Below, one piece after another: positions 47,167-56,867 of a DNA stretch of 64,000 nt. Within the stretch, counting starts at the first letter, position 1; each line of letters begins with the position of its first letter. Source of the stretch: Streptomyces colonosanans (GTDB taxonomy: Bacteria; Actinomycetota; Actinomycetes; Streptomycetales; Streptomycetaceae); NCBI RefSeq assembly GCF_001866645.1, contig NZ_MLYP01000049.1:112428-176427 (forward strand), given 5' to 3'. Made by a program: the position numbers and the translations under genes. The notes beneath the pieces are model-generated. The model was given only the letters and a program-made list of their open reading frames with translations. It made no database searches and was not told the origin of the DNA.

Positions 47167-47329
47167 CGACCTGGGGAGCAAGAGGGAGCGGCGTCACGGC
47201 GTCCGGCACGGCCGCTCACGGCGTTGCCGAAATGTCCTAGTAGCTCCGCTACGAGGACCTTCCGGCGCCTTGCGATCGACCGCACCGGACGCCGCTCCTT
47301 CACCCGCTCCCTATTGCTCCCCAGGTCGT
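47167..47329. repeat. Nested inverted repeat between convergent genes
   Basis: Outer 26-bp arms (ACGACCTGGGGAGCAA at 47167-47192 and complement at 47304-47329) differ at one position and are 111 bases apart. An inner near-palindrome GTCCTAGTAGC-TCC-GCTACGAGGAC lies between. The right arm touches the methyltransferase stop codon. It may be a MITE-like insertion or a compound terminator. Confidence 0.6.
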
Positions 47330-48153
47330 TAGAGCTTGCGTGCGACCCCGCCGTAGGCGTCGACGGCACCGACGGAGTCGGCCGGACCGCGGGAATCCGG
47401 ACGCCACTCGGGTACCTGGACGATGCCGGGGTCCACCAGGGAAAGCCCGTCGAAGTAGCCGGCGATCTCCTCGACATCGCGCACGTAGTACGGCACCGCG
47501 CCACTCGTGTTGTACGCCTCCGACGCGGCGATCATCTCCTCGCTGGTGGCGGTGGCGTCACAGATCACCAGATGGCTTCCCGAGGGAAGACCCGCCATGA
47601 GCCGCTGCACCAGTCCGCGCGCCTGGTCGTAGTCGGCGACATGTCCGAGCGTGTTGAGGATCATCAGGGCGACGGGCTGAGAGAAGTCGAGTGTGCCCGC
47701 AGCGGCCTTCAGGACGGCCTCGGGGTCGTACAGGTCGACGTCCAGATAGGCGGTCCTGCCTTCGGGGGTGCTCGTGAGCAGGGCGTGCGCGTGGGCGAGC
47801 ACGATGGGGTCGTTGTCGACGTACACGATCCGGGCGTCCGGGGCCACGCGCTGTGCGACCTCGTGTGTGTTGTCGGCGGTCGGCAGGCCGGTGCCTACGT
47901 CCAGGAACTGCCGGATGCCCTGCTCACCGGCCAGATAGCGGACGGCGCGACCCAGGAAATGCCGGCTGGTGACGGCGACGTCGACCAGGCCGGGGCAGAT
48001 CTCCTTGATCTGGTCCCCGACCTCCCGGTCGACTTCGTAGTGGTCCTTGCCGCCGACGAAGTAGTTCCAGAAGCGGGCCGAGTGCGGCTTGGAGGTGTCG
48101 ATCCGGCCGCGCAGCTCCCTGCCGACGTTGCTCGGGGGATTGGTGTCCGACAC
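47329..48153 (-). CDS. SAM-dependent methyltransferase (DUF574 family)
   Basis: A 274-residue protein. IDTSKPHSARFWNYFVGGKD and VDREVGDQI open the family, FLDVGTGLPTADNTHEVAQR is the SAM-binding motif, and VYVDNDPIVLAHAHALL follows. These proteins are widespread in Streptomyces but substrates are unknown. The GTG start at 48151-48153 has AGGAGG upstream, against a longer frame with 33 extra residues. It converges with the SpoIIE phosphatase. Confidence 0.88.
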   Translation of the reverse strand: MSDTNPPSNVGRELRGRIDTSKPHSARFWNYFVGGKDHYEVDREVGDQIKEICPGLVDVAVTSRHFLGRAVRYLAGEQGIRQFLDVGTGLPTADNTHEVAQRVAPDARIVYVDNDPIVLAHAHALLTSTPEGRTAYLDVDLYDPEAVLKAAAGTLDFSQPVALMILNTLGHVADYDQARGLVQRLMAGLPSGSHLVICDATATSEEMIAASEAYNTSGAVPYYVRDVEEIAGYFDGLSLVDPGIVQVPEWRPDSRGPADSVGAVDAYGGVARKL

Positions 48154-48325
48154 GGGAGAGCCTCCTGCAGACGAGTGGTGAAGATCGGGACACCAACCTA
48201 GGTGAACCCGTCGCCGTTGCCGAGGAGTTGTAGAGACTTTCCTTCTGCGCACCGTGGGTTTCGGCCATCACTCGTCAAGGCCGCCGTCCTGCTCCGGCGG
48301 GCCGTCCGGGTGACGCGTCCTGCGG

Positions 48326-49273
48326 TCACTCCTCGTCCGTGGTCGTCACGGGCCGGGTCAGACCGGGCTGCGGGAGTTCGGCGTCCAGCGCCCGGACGTG
48401 CAGGACATCGCCGATGAACAGGTCGTAGACCAGCACCCCGATCACACCGCCGACGAGGGGGCCGGCGAGGGGAATCCAGAAGTAGTTGCTGAAGGAACCG
48501 GCGAGCGTGCCGGGCATCGCGAGTTCCCGCCAGCCCGCCGCCCAGGTGAACAGGCGTGGGCCGAGGTCGCGGGCCGGGTTGATGGCGTACCCGGCGTTGG
48601 CACCGTACGACATGCCGATGGCGGCGACCACGAAGCCGATCACCAACGGCCCCAGGTTGGCCTTCACCGCCGTGTTCCGCAGGTCGATGACCGCCACCAC
48701 GAACATGACCAGGAAGGCCGTGCCGACGATCTGGTCCACGAGGGGGCCCCAGACACCGCCGTGGAAGTACGGCGCGGGAAACGTCCCGAAGATCGAGAAG
48801 GAGGCGAGCGTGTGACCGTTCGTCTTCGGCCCCTGCACGGCGTGGTCGAAGGCGTCGATCGCGTCGTGGTAGACCGCGTACACCAGCGCGGCCCCGGCGA
48901 ACGCGCCGAGCAGTTGCATGCCCATGTACGGAAGGACCTTGGGCCAGGGGAACTTGCGGCGCACCGCGAACGCGAGCGTGATCGCCGGATTGAGGTGTGC
49001 GCCGCTGACGCCGCCGGCGACATAGACGCCGAAGGTCACGGCCATGGCCCAGCCCCAGGTGATCAGCAGCCAGTCGCCCGCGCCGAGGAAGAAGGTGGTC
49101 GGTCCCGTGGTCCGGCCCGATCCCGGCAGGGCGGCGACCGCCGTGGCCACCACGCCGCATCCGAAGGCGACGAGGACCAGCGTCCCCAGGAACTCCGCGA
49201 GGCATTCGCCGACCAGGCCCCCTCGGCGTCTGAGCCGCGAAGGTCTGACCAGGGGCGGAATCTCCACAGGCAT
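48326..49273 (-). CDS. MIP-family channel (aquaporin/glycerol facilitator)
   Basis: A 315-residue membrane channel with six helices and the two NPA boxes: HLNPAITLAF near residue 100 and GYAINPARDLGPR near 230. The Asp directly after the second box is the mark of glycerol-facilitating GlpF-type channels. A long insertion between helix 3 and helix 4 is visible. GAGGGGG precedes ATG 49271-49273. No glycerol kinase gene is adjacent. It is divergent from the NAD-binding channel-like gene. Confidence 0.9.
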   Translation of the reverse strand: MPVEIPPLVRPSRLRRRGGLVGECLAEFLGTLVLVAFGCGVVATAVAALPGSGRTTGPTTFFLGAGDWLLITWGWAMAVTFGVYVAGGVSGAHLNPAITLAFAVRRKFPWPKVLPYMGMQLLGAFAGAALVYAVYHDAIDAFDHAVQGPKTNGHTLASFSIFGTFPAPYFHGGVWGPLVDQIVGTAFLVMFVVAVIDLRNTAVKANLGPLVIGFVVAAIGMSYGANAGYAINPARDLGPRLFTWAAGWRELAMPGTLAGSFSNYFWIPLAGPLVGGVIGVLVYDLFIGDVLHVRALDAELPQPGLTRPVTTTDEE

Positions 49274-49523
49274 GATGACCCCCTCGGGAACTGTTCGAGT
49301 GTGGCGGCCTGCGTACGCCTCACACTCACCGTGGGCGGGGACGGCTGACGCGAACGAGTATGGCTCGCGGGCCCTCGCCCCGCTCGGCCGTCGTCGCCAC
49401 CGTCGGCCGAGCGGGCGTGGGCCTCGCAACGGCTGCCTGTGCCGGGGCCGTCGGGCGTGCACACGGCCTTCGCCACGCGTACTCCTGTGGAACCACCGTC
49501 ACCAGAAGGCAGTCCTAGCCACC

Positions 49524-51479
49524 GTGGCAGTGCTTCCGCAGCAGAACGGGTCGGGCGACACCGTCGCGCACATGGTGGTGTGCGGGGACGACGGGCTCGC
49601 GCACCGGCTGGCCGCCGAGTTGCGCGGCGTGTACCGCGAACAGGTGACCCTTGTCGTCCCGTCGGCCGAACGGGGCGCCCGGCAGCCGGTCGTAGGCCGC
49701 GCCCGCGCCTCGGCGCTGCTCGACCGGGTCTCCGCCGCCGTCACCCGCGCGGCGGGCAACGCCACCGGAACGGACGCCCGCACCAGCGCGGCAGGCGGCG
49801 GCCGTACCGCCGAAAGTCCTGGCCCCGAACGGGTGATAGAGGCCACCGAGGCGTCCGAGGCGGTCCTCTCCGAGGCCGGTGTGGAACGGGCGACGGCACT
49901 GGCGCTCGTCTATGACGACGACGAGACCAACATCCGCGCCGCGCTGACCGCCCGCCGCCTCAATCCGCGGCTGCGGCTCGTTCTGCGGCTCTACAACCGG
50001 CGGCTGGGGCAGCACATCGAGGAACTCCTGGACCAGGCGGCGGCCTTGGCCTCCGGCGGGCCCGGTGGGGACCCGGCCGCGTTCGACGCGTCCACGACCG
50101 TGCTGTCCGACGCCGACACGGCCGCGCCCGCGCTGGCCGCGACCGCCGTCGCCGGTACCACCAAGGTCGTGCAGACGGACGAGCTGATGCTGCGGGCCGT
50201 GGAACGCCCGCCGCCCGGGTCCGGCCAGATCGCCGACCCCGGGCTGTGCACCCTGGCGCTGCTGTCCGCGACGGCCGGCGACCCCGCCGGCGCCGACGGT
50301 TCCGAGGGCAGCGGCGAGCAGGGCCCGCAACTCCTGCCCGACGAACGGGCGGTCAGGGAGGCCACCGGACGCGGCACCGTCGTCCTGGAGACCGTCTCGT
50401 ACACGGGTCCCGCCCTGCCCGCCGCGCGCAGTGTCGTACCGCTCGGCTCGCTGCTGTCGCGACGGCTGCGCTGGTCGTTCGCGGGACTCGTGGGCTGTGT
50501 GGTCGCGCTCGCGGTCGCGTCGATGGCGGTCACCGGCGAACCTCCGTTGCGCGCCGTGTATCTGACGCTGCTCGACCTGTTCGCGATCGACGACCCCGCA
50601 CTCGGGGAGCCCATCGGACGGCAGATCCTGCAACTGCTGTCCGGGCTGGTCGGATTGCTGCTGCTGCCGGTGCTGGTCGCGGCCGTGCTGGAGGCGCTCG
50701 GCACCTTCCGCAGCGGCACCACGCTGCGCAGACCGCCGCGCGGGCTGTCCGGGCACGTGGTGCTGCTGGGCGTCGGCAAGATCGGCACACGGGTCATGAC
50801 CCGGCTGCGGGAACTGAAGATCCCCGTGGTGTGCGTGGAGGGGGATCCGGAGGCGCGCGGGCTGGCGACGGCCCGGCGGCTGCGGGTGCCCGTCGTGCTC
50901 GGGGACGTGACACAGGAAGGCGTCCTGGAGGCCGCCAAGATCCACCGGGCGCACGCGCTGCTCGCGTTGACCAGCACGGACAGCACGAACCTGGAGGCCG
51001 TTCTGTACGCGCGCTCCGTGCGACCCGACCTCCGGGTCGTCCTGCGTCTGTACGACGACGACTTCGCGACCGCCGTCTACCGCACCCTGCGCGCCGCGCA
51101 CCCGGACGCCCTGACCCGCAGCCGCAGCGTGTCGCACCTGGCCGCGCCCGCGTTCGCCGGCGCCATGCTGGGGCGGCAGATCCTGGGGGCGATCCCGGTG
51201 GAGCGGCGGGTCCTGCTGTTCGCCGCCGTGGACGTGGCCGGGCATCCCCAGCTGGAGGGGCGGACGGTCGCGGAGGCGTTCCGCGCGGGGGCGTGGCGGG
51301 TGCTCGCCCTGGACACCACCGCGACCGCCCAGGAGACGGACACCCCCGACCAAACCTCGGGTCTGATCTGGAACCTGCCCTCGAACTACGTCCTGCGCCC
51401 CGAGGACCGGGTGGTCCTGGCTGCGACGCGCCGCGGCCTCGCCGAGCTCCTGGGCCGCAGGCACCGGGAGACGGCTTAG
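49524..51479 (+). CDS. NAD-binding TrkA-like membrane protein (channel-type)
   Basis: A protein of about 651 residues with two Rossmann regions, N-terminal (MVVCGDDGLAHRLAAELRG) and C-terminal (HVVLLGVGKIGTRVMTRLRE), separated by two membrane helices (near 315-335 and 370-395). The loop between helices lacks the potassium filter TVGYG. This TrkA-N/CASTOR-like layout is known in Streptomyces ion-channel-like proteins, but the ion is not clear. GTG 49524 was chosen; ATG 49572 is an alternative start. Confidence 0.8.
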   Translation: MAVLPQQNGSGDTVAHMVVCGDDGLAHRLAAELRGVYREQVTLVVPSAERGARQPVVGRARASALLDRVSAAVTRAAGNATGTDARTSAAGGGRTAESPGPERVIEATEASEAVLSEAGVERATALALVYDDDETNIRAALTARRLNPRLRLVLRLYNRRLGQHIEELLDQAAALASGGPGGDPAAFDASTTVLSDADTAAPALAATAVAGTTKVVQTDELMLRAVERPPPGSGQIADPGLCTLALLSATAGDPAGADGSEGSGEQGPQLLPDERAVREATGRGTVVLETVSYTGPALPAARSVVPLGSLLSRRLRWSFAGLVGCVVALAVASMAVTGEPPLRAVYLTLLDLFAIDDPALGEPIGRQILQLLSGLVGLLLLPVLVAAVLEALGTFRSGTTLRRPPRGLSGHVVLLGVGKIGTRVMTRLRELKIPVVCVEGDPEARGLATARRLRVPVVLGDVTQEGVLEAAKIHRAHALLALTSTDSTNLEAVLYARSVRPDLRVVLRLYDDDFATAVYRTLRAAHPDALTRSRSVSHLAAPAFAGAMLGRQILGAIPVERRVLLFAAVDVAGHPQLEGRTVAEAFRAGAWRVLALDTTATAQETDTPDQTSGLIWNLPSNYVLRPEDRVVLAATRRGLAELLGRRHRETA

Positions 51480-51580
51480 GGCCTGTGGCTGTTCCCGGTC
51501 ACGGCGTTCACCGGGCGAGTTATCCACAGACTGGGGACCTCCGCCGCGGAATGTCGGCCCGGCCAGGCACTATGGGGTCC

Positions 51581-53431
51581 ATGACTGAGAGCAACGGGTC
51601 TCCCTCGCCCGAGCGCGCCGGGGACATGCCGGACTGGGAGAAGCGCTTCCGGGCGCCGCGAGTGTCACTGCCGGACTGGGCGGAGGACGCGCCGCACCGC
51701 TCGCTGTTCGTCTCCAACGCGACGGGGACGTACGAGCTGTACGCGTGGGACCGCACCACGGGCGAGCAGCGCCAGGTCACGGACCGGCCGAACGGCACGA
51801 CGGGCGGCGTGCTCTCGCCGGACGGTGAGTGGATCTGGTGGTTCGACGACAAGGACGGGGACGAGTTCGGGATCTGGAGACGCCAGCGGTTCGCACCCGT
51901 CGGCGCCGGTGCCACCGGACCCGATGCCACTGGGGCCGACGGGCCGGCGGCTCCCGGGCTTGAGGCGTCCTATCCGGCGGGGCTCGCGATCGGGCGGGAC
52001 GGGCGGACGGCCGTCGTGGGCCGCTCGACCGACCAGGACGGGTCGACGATCCATCTGGTGCGGGCCGGTCAGGACCCGGCGGAGATCTACCGGCACCGGG
52101 AGTCGGCCGGGGTGGGCGACCTCTCGCACGACGGCTCGCTGATCGCGATCGAGCACACCGAGCACGGCGACGCGATGCACTCGGCGCTGCGCGTCCTGCG
52201 GCCGGACGGTTCGACGGTGGCGGAGCTGGACGACACCAAGGGCGGCACGGTCGAGCTGGGCCTGGAGGTGCTGGGCTTCGCTCCGGTCGACGGGGACGCA
52301 CGGCTGCTGATCGGGCACCAGCGGCGCGGCCGGTGGGAGCCGCTGGTGTGGGACGTCGCCTCGGGCGAGGAGACGGACCTGGCGCTGGAGCTGCCGGGTG
52401 ACGTGGCCGCGGAGTGGTATCCGGACGGGTCCGCGCTGCTGGTCGTGCACAGCTTCGAAGCGCGCAGCGAACTGTTCCGCTACGACCTTTCGACGCGTGA
52501 GCTGGTGCGGGTGCCGACGCCGCTGGGCTCGGTGTCGGGGGCGACGGCCCGGCCCGACGGGAGCGTGGAGTACCTGTGGTCGTCGGCGGCCGAGCCGCCG
52601 GTGGTCCGGTCGACGTCGGGCAGGGTCGTGCTGGATCCGCCCGGGATGAGGTCGCCGGGTTCGGTGCCGGTGGAGGACGTGTGGGTTCAGGGGCCGGGCG
52701 GCCGCATCCACGCGCTGGTGCAGAAGCCCGCCGGGGCACGCGGCCCGCTGCCGACGGTCTTCGACATCCATGGCGGTCCGACCTGGCACGACAGCGACTC
52801 GTTCGCGGCGGGCCCGGCGGCCTGGGTGGACCACGGGTACGCGGTGGTGCGGATCAACTACCGAGGGTCGACGGGGTACGGGCGCGAGTGGACGGACGCG
52901 CTCAAGCACCGCGTCGGGCTGATCGAGCTGGAGGACATCGCGGCGGTACGGGAGTGGGCGGTGTCGTCCGGGCTCGCGGACCCGGAGCGGCTCGTCCTGA
53001 CGGGCGGTTCGTGGGGCGGTTATCTGACGCTCCTCGGGCTCGGTACGCAGCCGGACGCGTGGACGATCGGGATCGCGGCGGTACCGGTCGCGGACTACGT
53101 CACGGCGTACCACGACGAGATGGAGGCACTGAAGGCCATGGACCGGACGCTGCTCGGGGGCACGCCTGAGGAGGTTCCGGAGCGGTTCGAGGCGTCGTCG
53201 CCTCTCACCTACGTCGACGCGGTGAAGGCCCCGGTGTATATCTCGGCGGGGGTGAACGACCCCCGGTGCCCGATCCGCCAGGTCGAGAACTATGTGGACC
53301 GGCTCGCGGCACGGGACGCGGTGCACGAGGTGTACCGGTACGACGCGGGGCACGGCTCGCTGGTGGTCGACGAACGGATCAAGCAGGTGCGGCTGGAGCT
53401 GGACTTCGCCGAGCGGCATCTGCCCAGGTGA
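51581..53431 (+). CDS. S9 family peptidase (prolyl oligopeptidase-like)
   Basis: A 616-residue serine peptidase. An N-terminal beta-propeller (about 40-360) precedes the alpha/beta-hydrolase domain with the nucleophile Ser477 in GGSWGGY, the acid Asp560 in GVNDPR and His591 in DAGHGS. DIHGGPTWHDSD forms the oxyanion region. No signal peptide is seen, so it is cytoplasmic, and probably cleaves short peptides after proline or another residue. It starts at ATG 51581; an ATG three codons earlier is possible. Confidence 0.92.
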   Translation: MTESNGSPSPERAGDMPDWEKRFRAPRVSLPDWAEDAPHRSLFVSNATGTYELYAWDRTTGEQRQVTDRPNGTTGGVLSPDGEWIWWFDDKDGDEFGIWRRQRFAPVGAGATGPDATGADGPAAPGLEASYPAGLAIGRDGRTAVVGRSTDQDGSTIHLVRAGQDPAEIYRHRESAGVGDLSHDGSLIAIEHTEHGDAMHSALRVLRPDGSTVAELDDTKGGTVELGLEVLGFAPVDGDARLLIGHQRRGRWEPLVWDVASGEETDLALELPGDVAAEWYPDGSALLVVHSFEARSELFRYDLSTRELVRVPTPLGSVSGATARPDGSVEYLWSSAAEPPVVRSTSGRVVLDPPGMRSPGSVPVEDVWVQGPGGRIHALVQKPAGARGPLPTVFDIHGGPTWHDSDSFAAGPAAWVDHGYAVVRINYRGSTGYGREWTDALKHRVGLIELEDIAAVREWAVSSGLADPERLVLTGGSWGGYLTLLGLGTQPDAWTIGIAAVPVADYVTAYHDEMEALKAMDRTLLGGTPEEVPERFEASSPLTYVDAVKAPVYISAGVNDPRCPIRQVENYVDRLAARDAVHEVYRYDAGHGSLVVDERIKQVRLELDFAERHLPR

Positions 53432-53534
53432 GAGGGGTGGCCGCCGCGGTGCGGCGTACGGGGCGCGCGCATGTGCCCCGTACGCCGGGGCCCCACGGGT
53501 CGGGCCACGGCAGCGGCACCGTACCTTTGAAGGC

Positions 53535-54389
53535 GTGTACCGGTTTCTGCTGACGCCCCGCTGGTGGGGGATCAACGTCTTCGTGCTGCTGGCCATCCCC
53601 TTCTGCATCTACATGGGGTCGTGGCAACTGAGCCGGTTCGAGGACCGGGTGCAGGCCCACCGCACGGCGGGCGAGCAGGCCGCGACGCACGAGAAGGAAG
53701 CGGCCCGGCCGCTGGAGAATCTGCTTCCGGTGGACGCGAAGACGTCCGGGATGCAGGCCACGGCCACCGGACGGTACGCGAAGCAGTTGCTCGTGCCGGA
53801 CCGGGAGCTGGACGGCAAGCGCGGGTTCTATGTGCTGACCATGCTGCGGACCGACTCGGGCAAGGCGCTGCCTGTCGTCCGGGGCTGGCTGCCGGGTGAC
53901 GCGGACCCCGCGAAGGCCCCGGCCGCACCGACCGGCGAGGTCACCGTCACGGGCGCGCTGCAGGCATCGGAGAGCCCCGGGGCGAACGGCGGCGCGGGCG
54001 GAGGCCTGCCGACGGGCCAGACCGCGGCGATCAGCTCGGCGTCGCTGGTGAACCTGGTGTCGTACGACGTGTATGACGCCTGGGTCACCCTCGACAAGGC
54101 CGACAGCGGCATGACGGCGGTACCGGCGACGGCGCCTCAGGGGACCGGGCTGGACCTGAAGGCGTTCCAGAACCTCGGCTACACCGGCGAGTGGTTCGTC
54201 TTCGGAGGGTTCACGGTCTTCATGTGGTTCCGGCTGCTGCGCCGCGAGGTGGAGTACGCCCGGGACGCGGAACTGGGGCTTGTCACGGAGGAGGCGGAGG
54301 CCGACGGCGCGGCGGCCACCTCTGGGAGCGACGGTTCGGCCGAACACCACAGGAAGAGCGCGGAGAGCCAGGCACCGACCGCGTCCTGA
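53535..54389 (+). CDS. SURF1 family protein (cytochrome oxidase assembly)
   Basis: A 284-residue membrane protein with SURF1 topology: one N-terminal helix (WWGINVFVLLAIPFCIYMGS) with the GSWQLSRFEDR motif, an extracytoplasmic domain (VVRGWLPGDAD, then DLKAFQNLGYTGEWFVFGG) and a C-terminal helix followed by an acidic tail. SURF1 helps insert haem into cytochrome c oxidase. GTG 53535 is the start. It converges with the sigma-partner gene; a short CGGCGGC hairpin lies at 54392-54418. Confidence 0.88.
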   Translation: MYRFLLTPRWWGINVFVLLAIPFCIYMGSWQLSRFEDRVQAHRTAGEQAATHEKEAARPLENLLPVDAKTSGMQATATGRYAKQLLVPDRELDGKRGFYVLTMLRTDSGKALPVVRGWLPGDADPAKAPAAPTGEVTVTGALQASESPGANGGAGGGLPTGQTAAISSASLVNLVSYDVYDAWVTLDKADSGMTAVPATAPQGTGLDLKAFQNLGYTGEWFVFGGFTVFMWFRLLRREVEYARDAELGLVTEEAEADGAAATSGSDGSAEHHRKSAESQAPTAS

Positions 54390-54424
54390 CCCGGCGGCAC
54401 ACCACGGGCGAGCCGCCGCTCGGT

Positions 54425-55786
54425 TCAGGATGCCGTCAGGATCCCCGTGTGGTAAACGGTCCCGGCGCAGGCGTTGGGGATCGTCGCGGAGGAGGTCCCG
54501 GAGCCGGTCGCGGGGGTGTGGGAGACCAGCACGCTGCCGTCGGTCACGCCATCCCCCGTCACCAGCTGAGGTGTCACATCGCCGCTCTGCGTGTTCGTGC
54601 CGCTGCTCTCGCTGCTGCTGACCGTGGGGCTCGGGTCCGGGGACTCGCCGCCGGTCCCGCCACCTGTCCCGCCGCCGCCAGTGGTGGGACAGGTCTCGGA
54701 GGGGACCCAGGCGAACTTGATCTCGTACGCCGCCCCGGGCCCCAGCACCAGCGAGGTGACGTCCTGTGACGGCTCGGGCAGTTCCGTGGCCGCGTCGCCC
54801 GCGACATGAGCCAGCACGCTGATCTTGGCCGGGTCCGCCCCGTCCTGGGCGACCGTGGACACGCTGCCGACGCCCGAGACGGTACAGCTCGTGGCCGAGA
54901 CGTTGGTGACGCGGAAACTGCCGTAGACCGTTCCGGTGGAGCTTGGGGCGCCCACGCTCGCGGTCGCCCCGCCGAGCTGGGTCGCCGTACACGCGGGTGC
55001 GCTCTGCGCGGAGGCGGTCGGCTGGGCCCCGTCGGTGGCCCCCTCGCTCGCGCCCTTGCCCGTGTCCTCCTTGCCCTTCGGGTCGGCCTCGCTCTTGTCC
55101 TTGGTCGTACCGGAGGAGCCGGCCGGGCCGCTGGAGCCGCCGTCCGGGCCCTTGCCCTGGCCGGTGCCGCCCTGGGCCTGCGAGGCATGGCCGGCGATGG
55201 ACGGGTCTGCGTGGGAACCGGTGGCGTTCGAGACGTGGACGACGGCCGGGATCGCCGTGCCGACGAACAGCGCGGCGGCCGCCATGCCGATCACGGCCTG
55301 CCGCTTGCGGGCCCGCCGGGCGGGTACCGCGCGACGCAGATGCTGCAGGCCTCCCTCGCGCGGCTCGATGTCGCGCACCGCCTCGTGCAGCATCCGCCGC
55401 AGCGCCCGTTCGTCCGAGCCGAGCCCATCGAGCGCCGTTTCGGGGTCATCGGCGCTCTGAGCCTGCGACGTCGTGAAGTCCGGACGGGTCCCGCCCGTAC
55501 CGATCCCCCCGAGTACGGCGGCCAGCCGGTCCCGTCCCGCGGGAAGGTCACCGCGGCCCGCACCAGGGGAGTCGGTTTCGGCGGAGGCCGCGTCGTGCTC
55601 CGGTCCGGCTTCGGGCCGGCCCTGATCCTCGGGGCGGTGGTTCACGGTTCCGTTCCCAGCATGTTGCTCGTGGTGGTCCTCGCGGGGCTCCGGCGGGTCC
55701 GTCGGCTCGTGCCACGCGTAAGGCTCATGTCGTTCGTGGAAGCCACGGCCCGGGGAGGAGCCGCGCCGTTCGTCGTCCCCGCTCAT
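54425..55786 (-). CDS. Membrane-anchored protein, possible anti-sigma factor
   Basis: A 453-residue protein. A polar N-terminus is followed by a short helical segment (ALRRMLHEAVRDIEPREGGL), one membrane helix (about 165-185, VIGMAAAALFVGTAIPAVVH), a low-complexity Gly/Ser/Lys linker and an exported beta-rich domain (about 265-370) with three cysteines. Its ATG overlaps the stop of the SigE-family sigma gene, so it is co-translated and may control that sigma factor. Anti-sigma motifs such as HxxxCxxC are absent, so this is only a contextual call. Confidence 0.7.
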   Translation of the reverse strand: MSGDDERRGSSPGRGFHERHEPYAWHEPTDPPEPREDHHEQHAGNGTVNHRPEDQGRPEAGPEHDAASAETDSPGAGRGDLPAGRDRLAAVLGGIGTGGTRPDFTTSQAQSADDPETALDGLGSDERALRRMLHEAVRDIEPREGGLQHLRRAVPARRARKRQAVIGMAAAALFVGTAIPAVVHVSNATGSHADPSIAGHASQAQGGTGQGKGPDGGSSGPAGSSGTTKDKSEADPKGKEDTGKGASEGATDGAQPTASAQSAPACTATQLGGATASVGAPSSTGTVYGSFRVTNVSATSCTVSGVGSVSTVAQDGADPAKISVLAHVAGDAATELPEPSQDVTSLVLGPGAAYEIKFAWVPSETCPTTGGGGTGGGTGGESPDPSPTVSSSESSGTNTQSGDVTPQLVTGDGVTDGSVLVSHTPATGSGTSSATIPNACAGTVYHTGILTAS

Positions 55787-56451
55787 GCCGACGCCCCCAT
55801 GGCGTTGCGGAGCGCCGCGATTCCGCGCGAGCCGTACGCCTTCACCGATCCCAGCGATATCCCCAGTGCCTCGGCCACCTGAGCCTCGGTCATGTCGGCG
55901 AAGTAGCGCAACACGAGGACCTCACGCTGGCGGCGCTGGAGGCCTTTCATCGCCCTGATCAGGGAGTCGCGCTCCAACTGGTCGTAGGCGCCCTCCTCAG
56001 CGCTCGCCATGTCCGGCATGGGCTTGGAGAGCAGCTTCAGACCGAGTATGCGACGGCGCAGCGCCGAACGCGAAAGGTTGACGACGGTCTGGCGGAGGTA
56101 CGCGAGCGTCTTCTCCGGGTCGCGGACGCGCTTGCGCGCCGAATGGACGCGGATGAACGCCTCCTGGACGACGTCCTCGCAGGACGCGGTGTCATCGAGG
56201 AGGAGCGCCGCAAGGCCCAGAAGGGAGCGGTAGTGGGTGCGGTAGGTCTCGGTCAGATGGTCGACCGTGGTACCGGCGGCCGTCGCGTCGTCAGCGCCGT
56301 CGCGCTGGCTCGGAATACGGGCCGGTCTCGCTGCGGGCATGGGGGCGATCACCGGCATGCTGCCGGGCGCGCCGGGCATGCGGGTGCGGCGGGACTGCCG
56401 AGGAGCCACGCCCCTCGGCCGTACCGCGGTGAATTCGAGTACCTCTGCCAC
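55783..56451 (-). CDS. ECF sigma factor, SigE family (sigma-70)
   Basis: A 222-residue sigma factor. Region 2 (DHLTETYRTHYRSLLGLAAL, TASCEDVVQEAFIRVHSARK) and region 4 (LQRRQREVLVLRYFADMTEA, QVAEALGISLGSVKAYGSRG) are complete, with an unusual 65-residue basic N-terminal extension. It directs RNA polymerase to a stress or envelope regulon that cannot be read here. It is upstream of the membrane partner gene and coupled to it by overlap. Confidence 0.88.
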   Translation of the reverse strand: MAEVLEFTAVRPRGVAPRQSRRTRMPGAPGSMPVIAPMPAARPARIPSQRDGADDATAAGTTVDHLTETYRTHYRSLLGLAALLLDDTASCEDVVQEAFIRVHSARKRVRDPEKTLAYLRQTVVNLSRSALRRRILGLKLLSKPMPDMASAEEGAYDQLERDSLIRAMKGLQRRQREVLVLRYFADMTEAQVAEALGISLGSVKAYGSRGIAALRNAMGASA

Positions 56452-56867
56452 GCCAGTTGGACACGTTTCCCCCCGACAGGGTTGTACGCGCCAGGCATCA
56501 CGTTCGTGTCAGGCGGAATGTCCGCCCGCACGCCCAGAAATGCGCCGCCCCCCGGCACACCGGACCGTGTGTCAAGTGCCCTCATGCGCAAGCTCTTCCC
56601 CTATGCCCCATATGTGGTGGCGCCCGGCCCCGACGGGCGACCGCGAAGACGCCCCCCGCCCTGCGCGCGGTTGCAGGGCGAGGGAAACAAATCTTCGAAC
56701 ACCCAGGGGAGTCCATTCAAGTGGTCCGGATCATGGATCGACCCGGTCGAACTTTCACAGATCCTACAAACGCCCGCCGACAGCCAGGCTTTCCCCGGCC
56801 ACTGGGGCATCAGGGGCCACACGGCGTGGGGCATGGCTCCTCTGGGACGGCCCCTCAGGGACGGCTC
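56452..56867. promoter_or_regulatory. Upstream region of the sigma gene
   Basis: About 416 bases separate the sigma gene from the end of asd. Frames here are short or lack coding bias. It should hold the sigma operon promoter. I recognise no specific site or hairpin. Confidence 0.4.

Noticed and set aside
46123..48201. 692-codon plus-strand frame over the phosphatase and methyltransferase genes
   Set aside because: It overlaps two well-supported genes in other frames and is Arg/Pro-rich as expected for a shadow frame.
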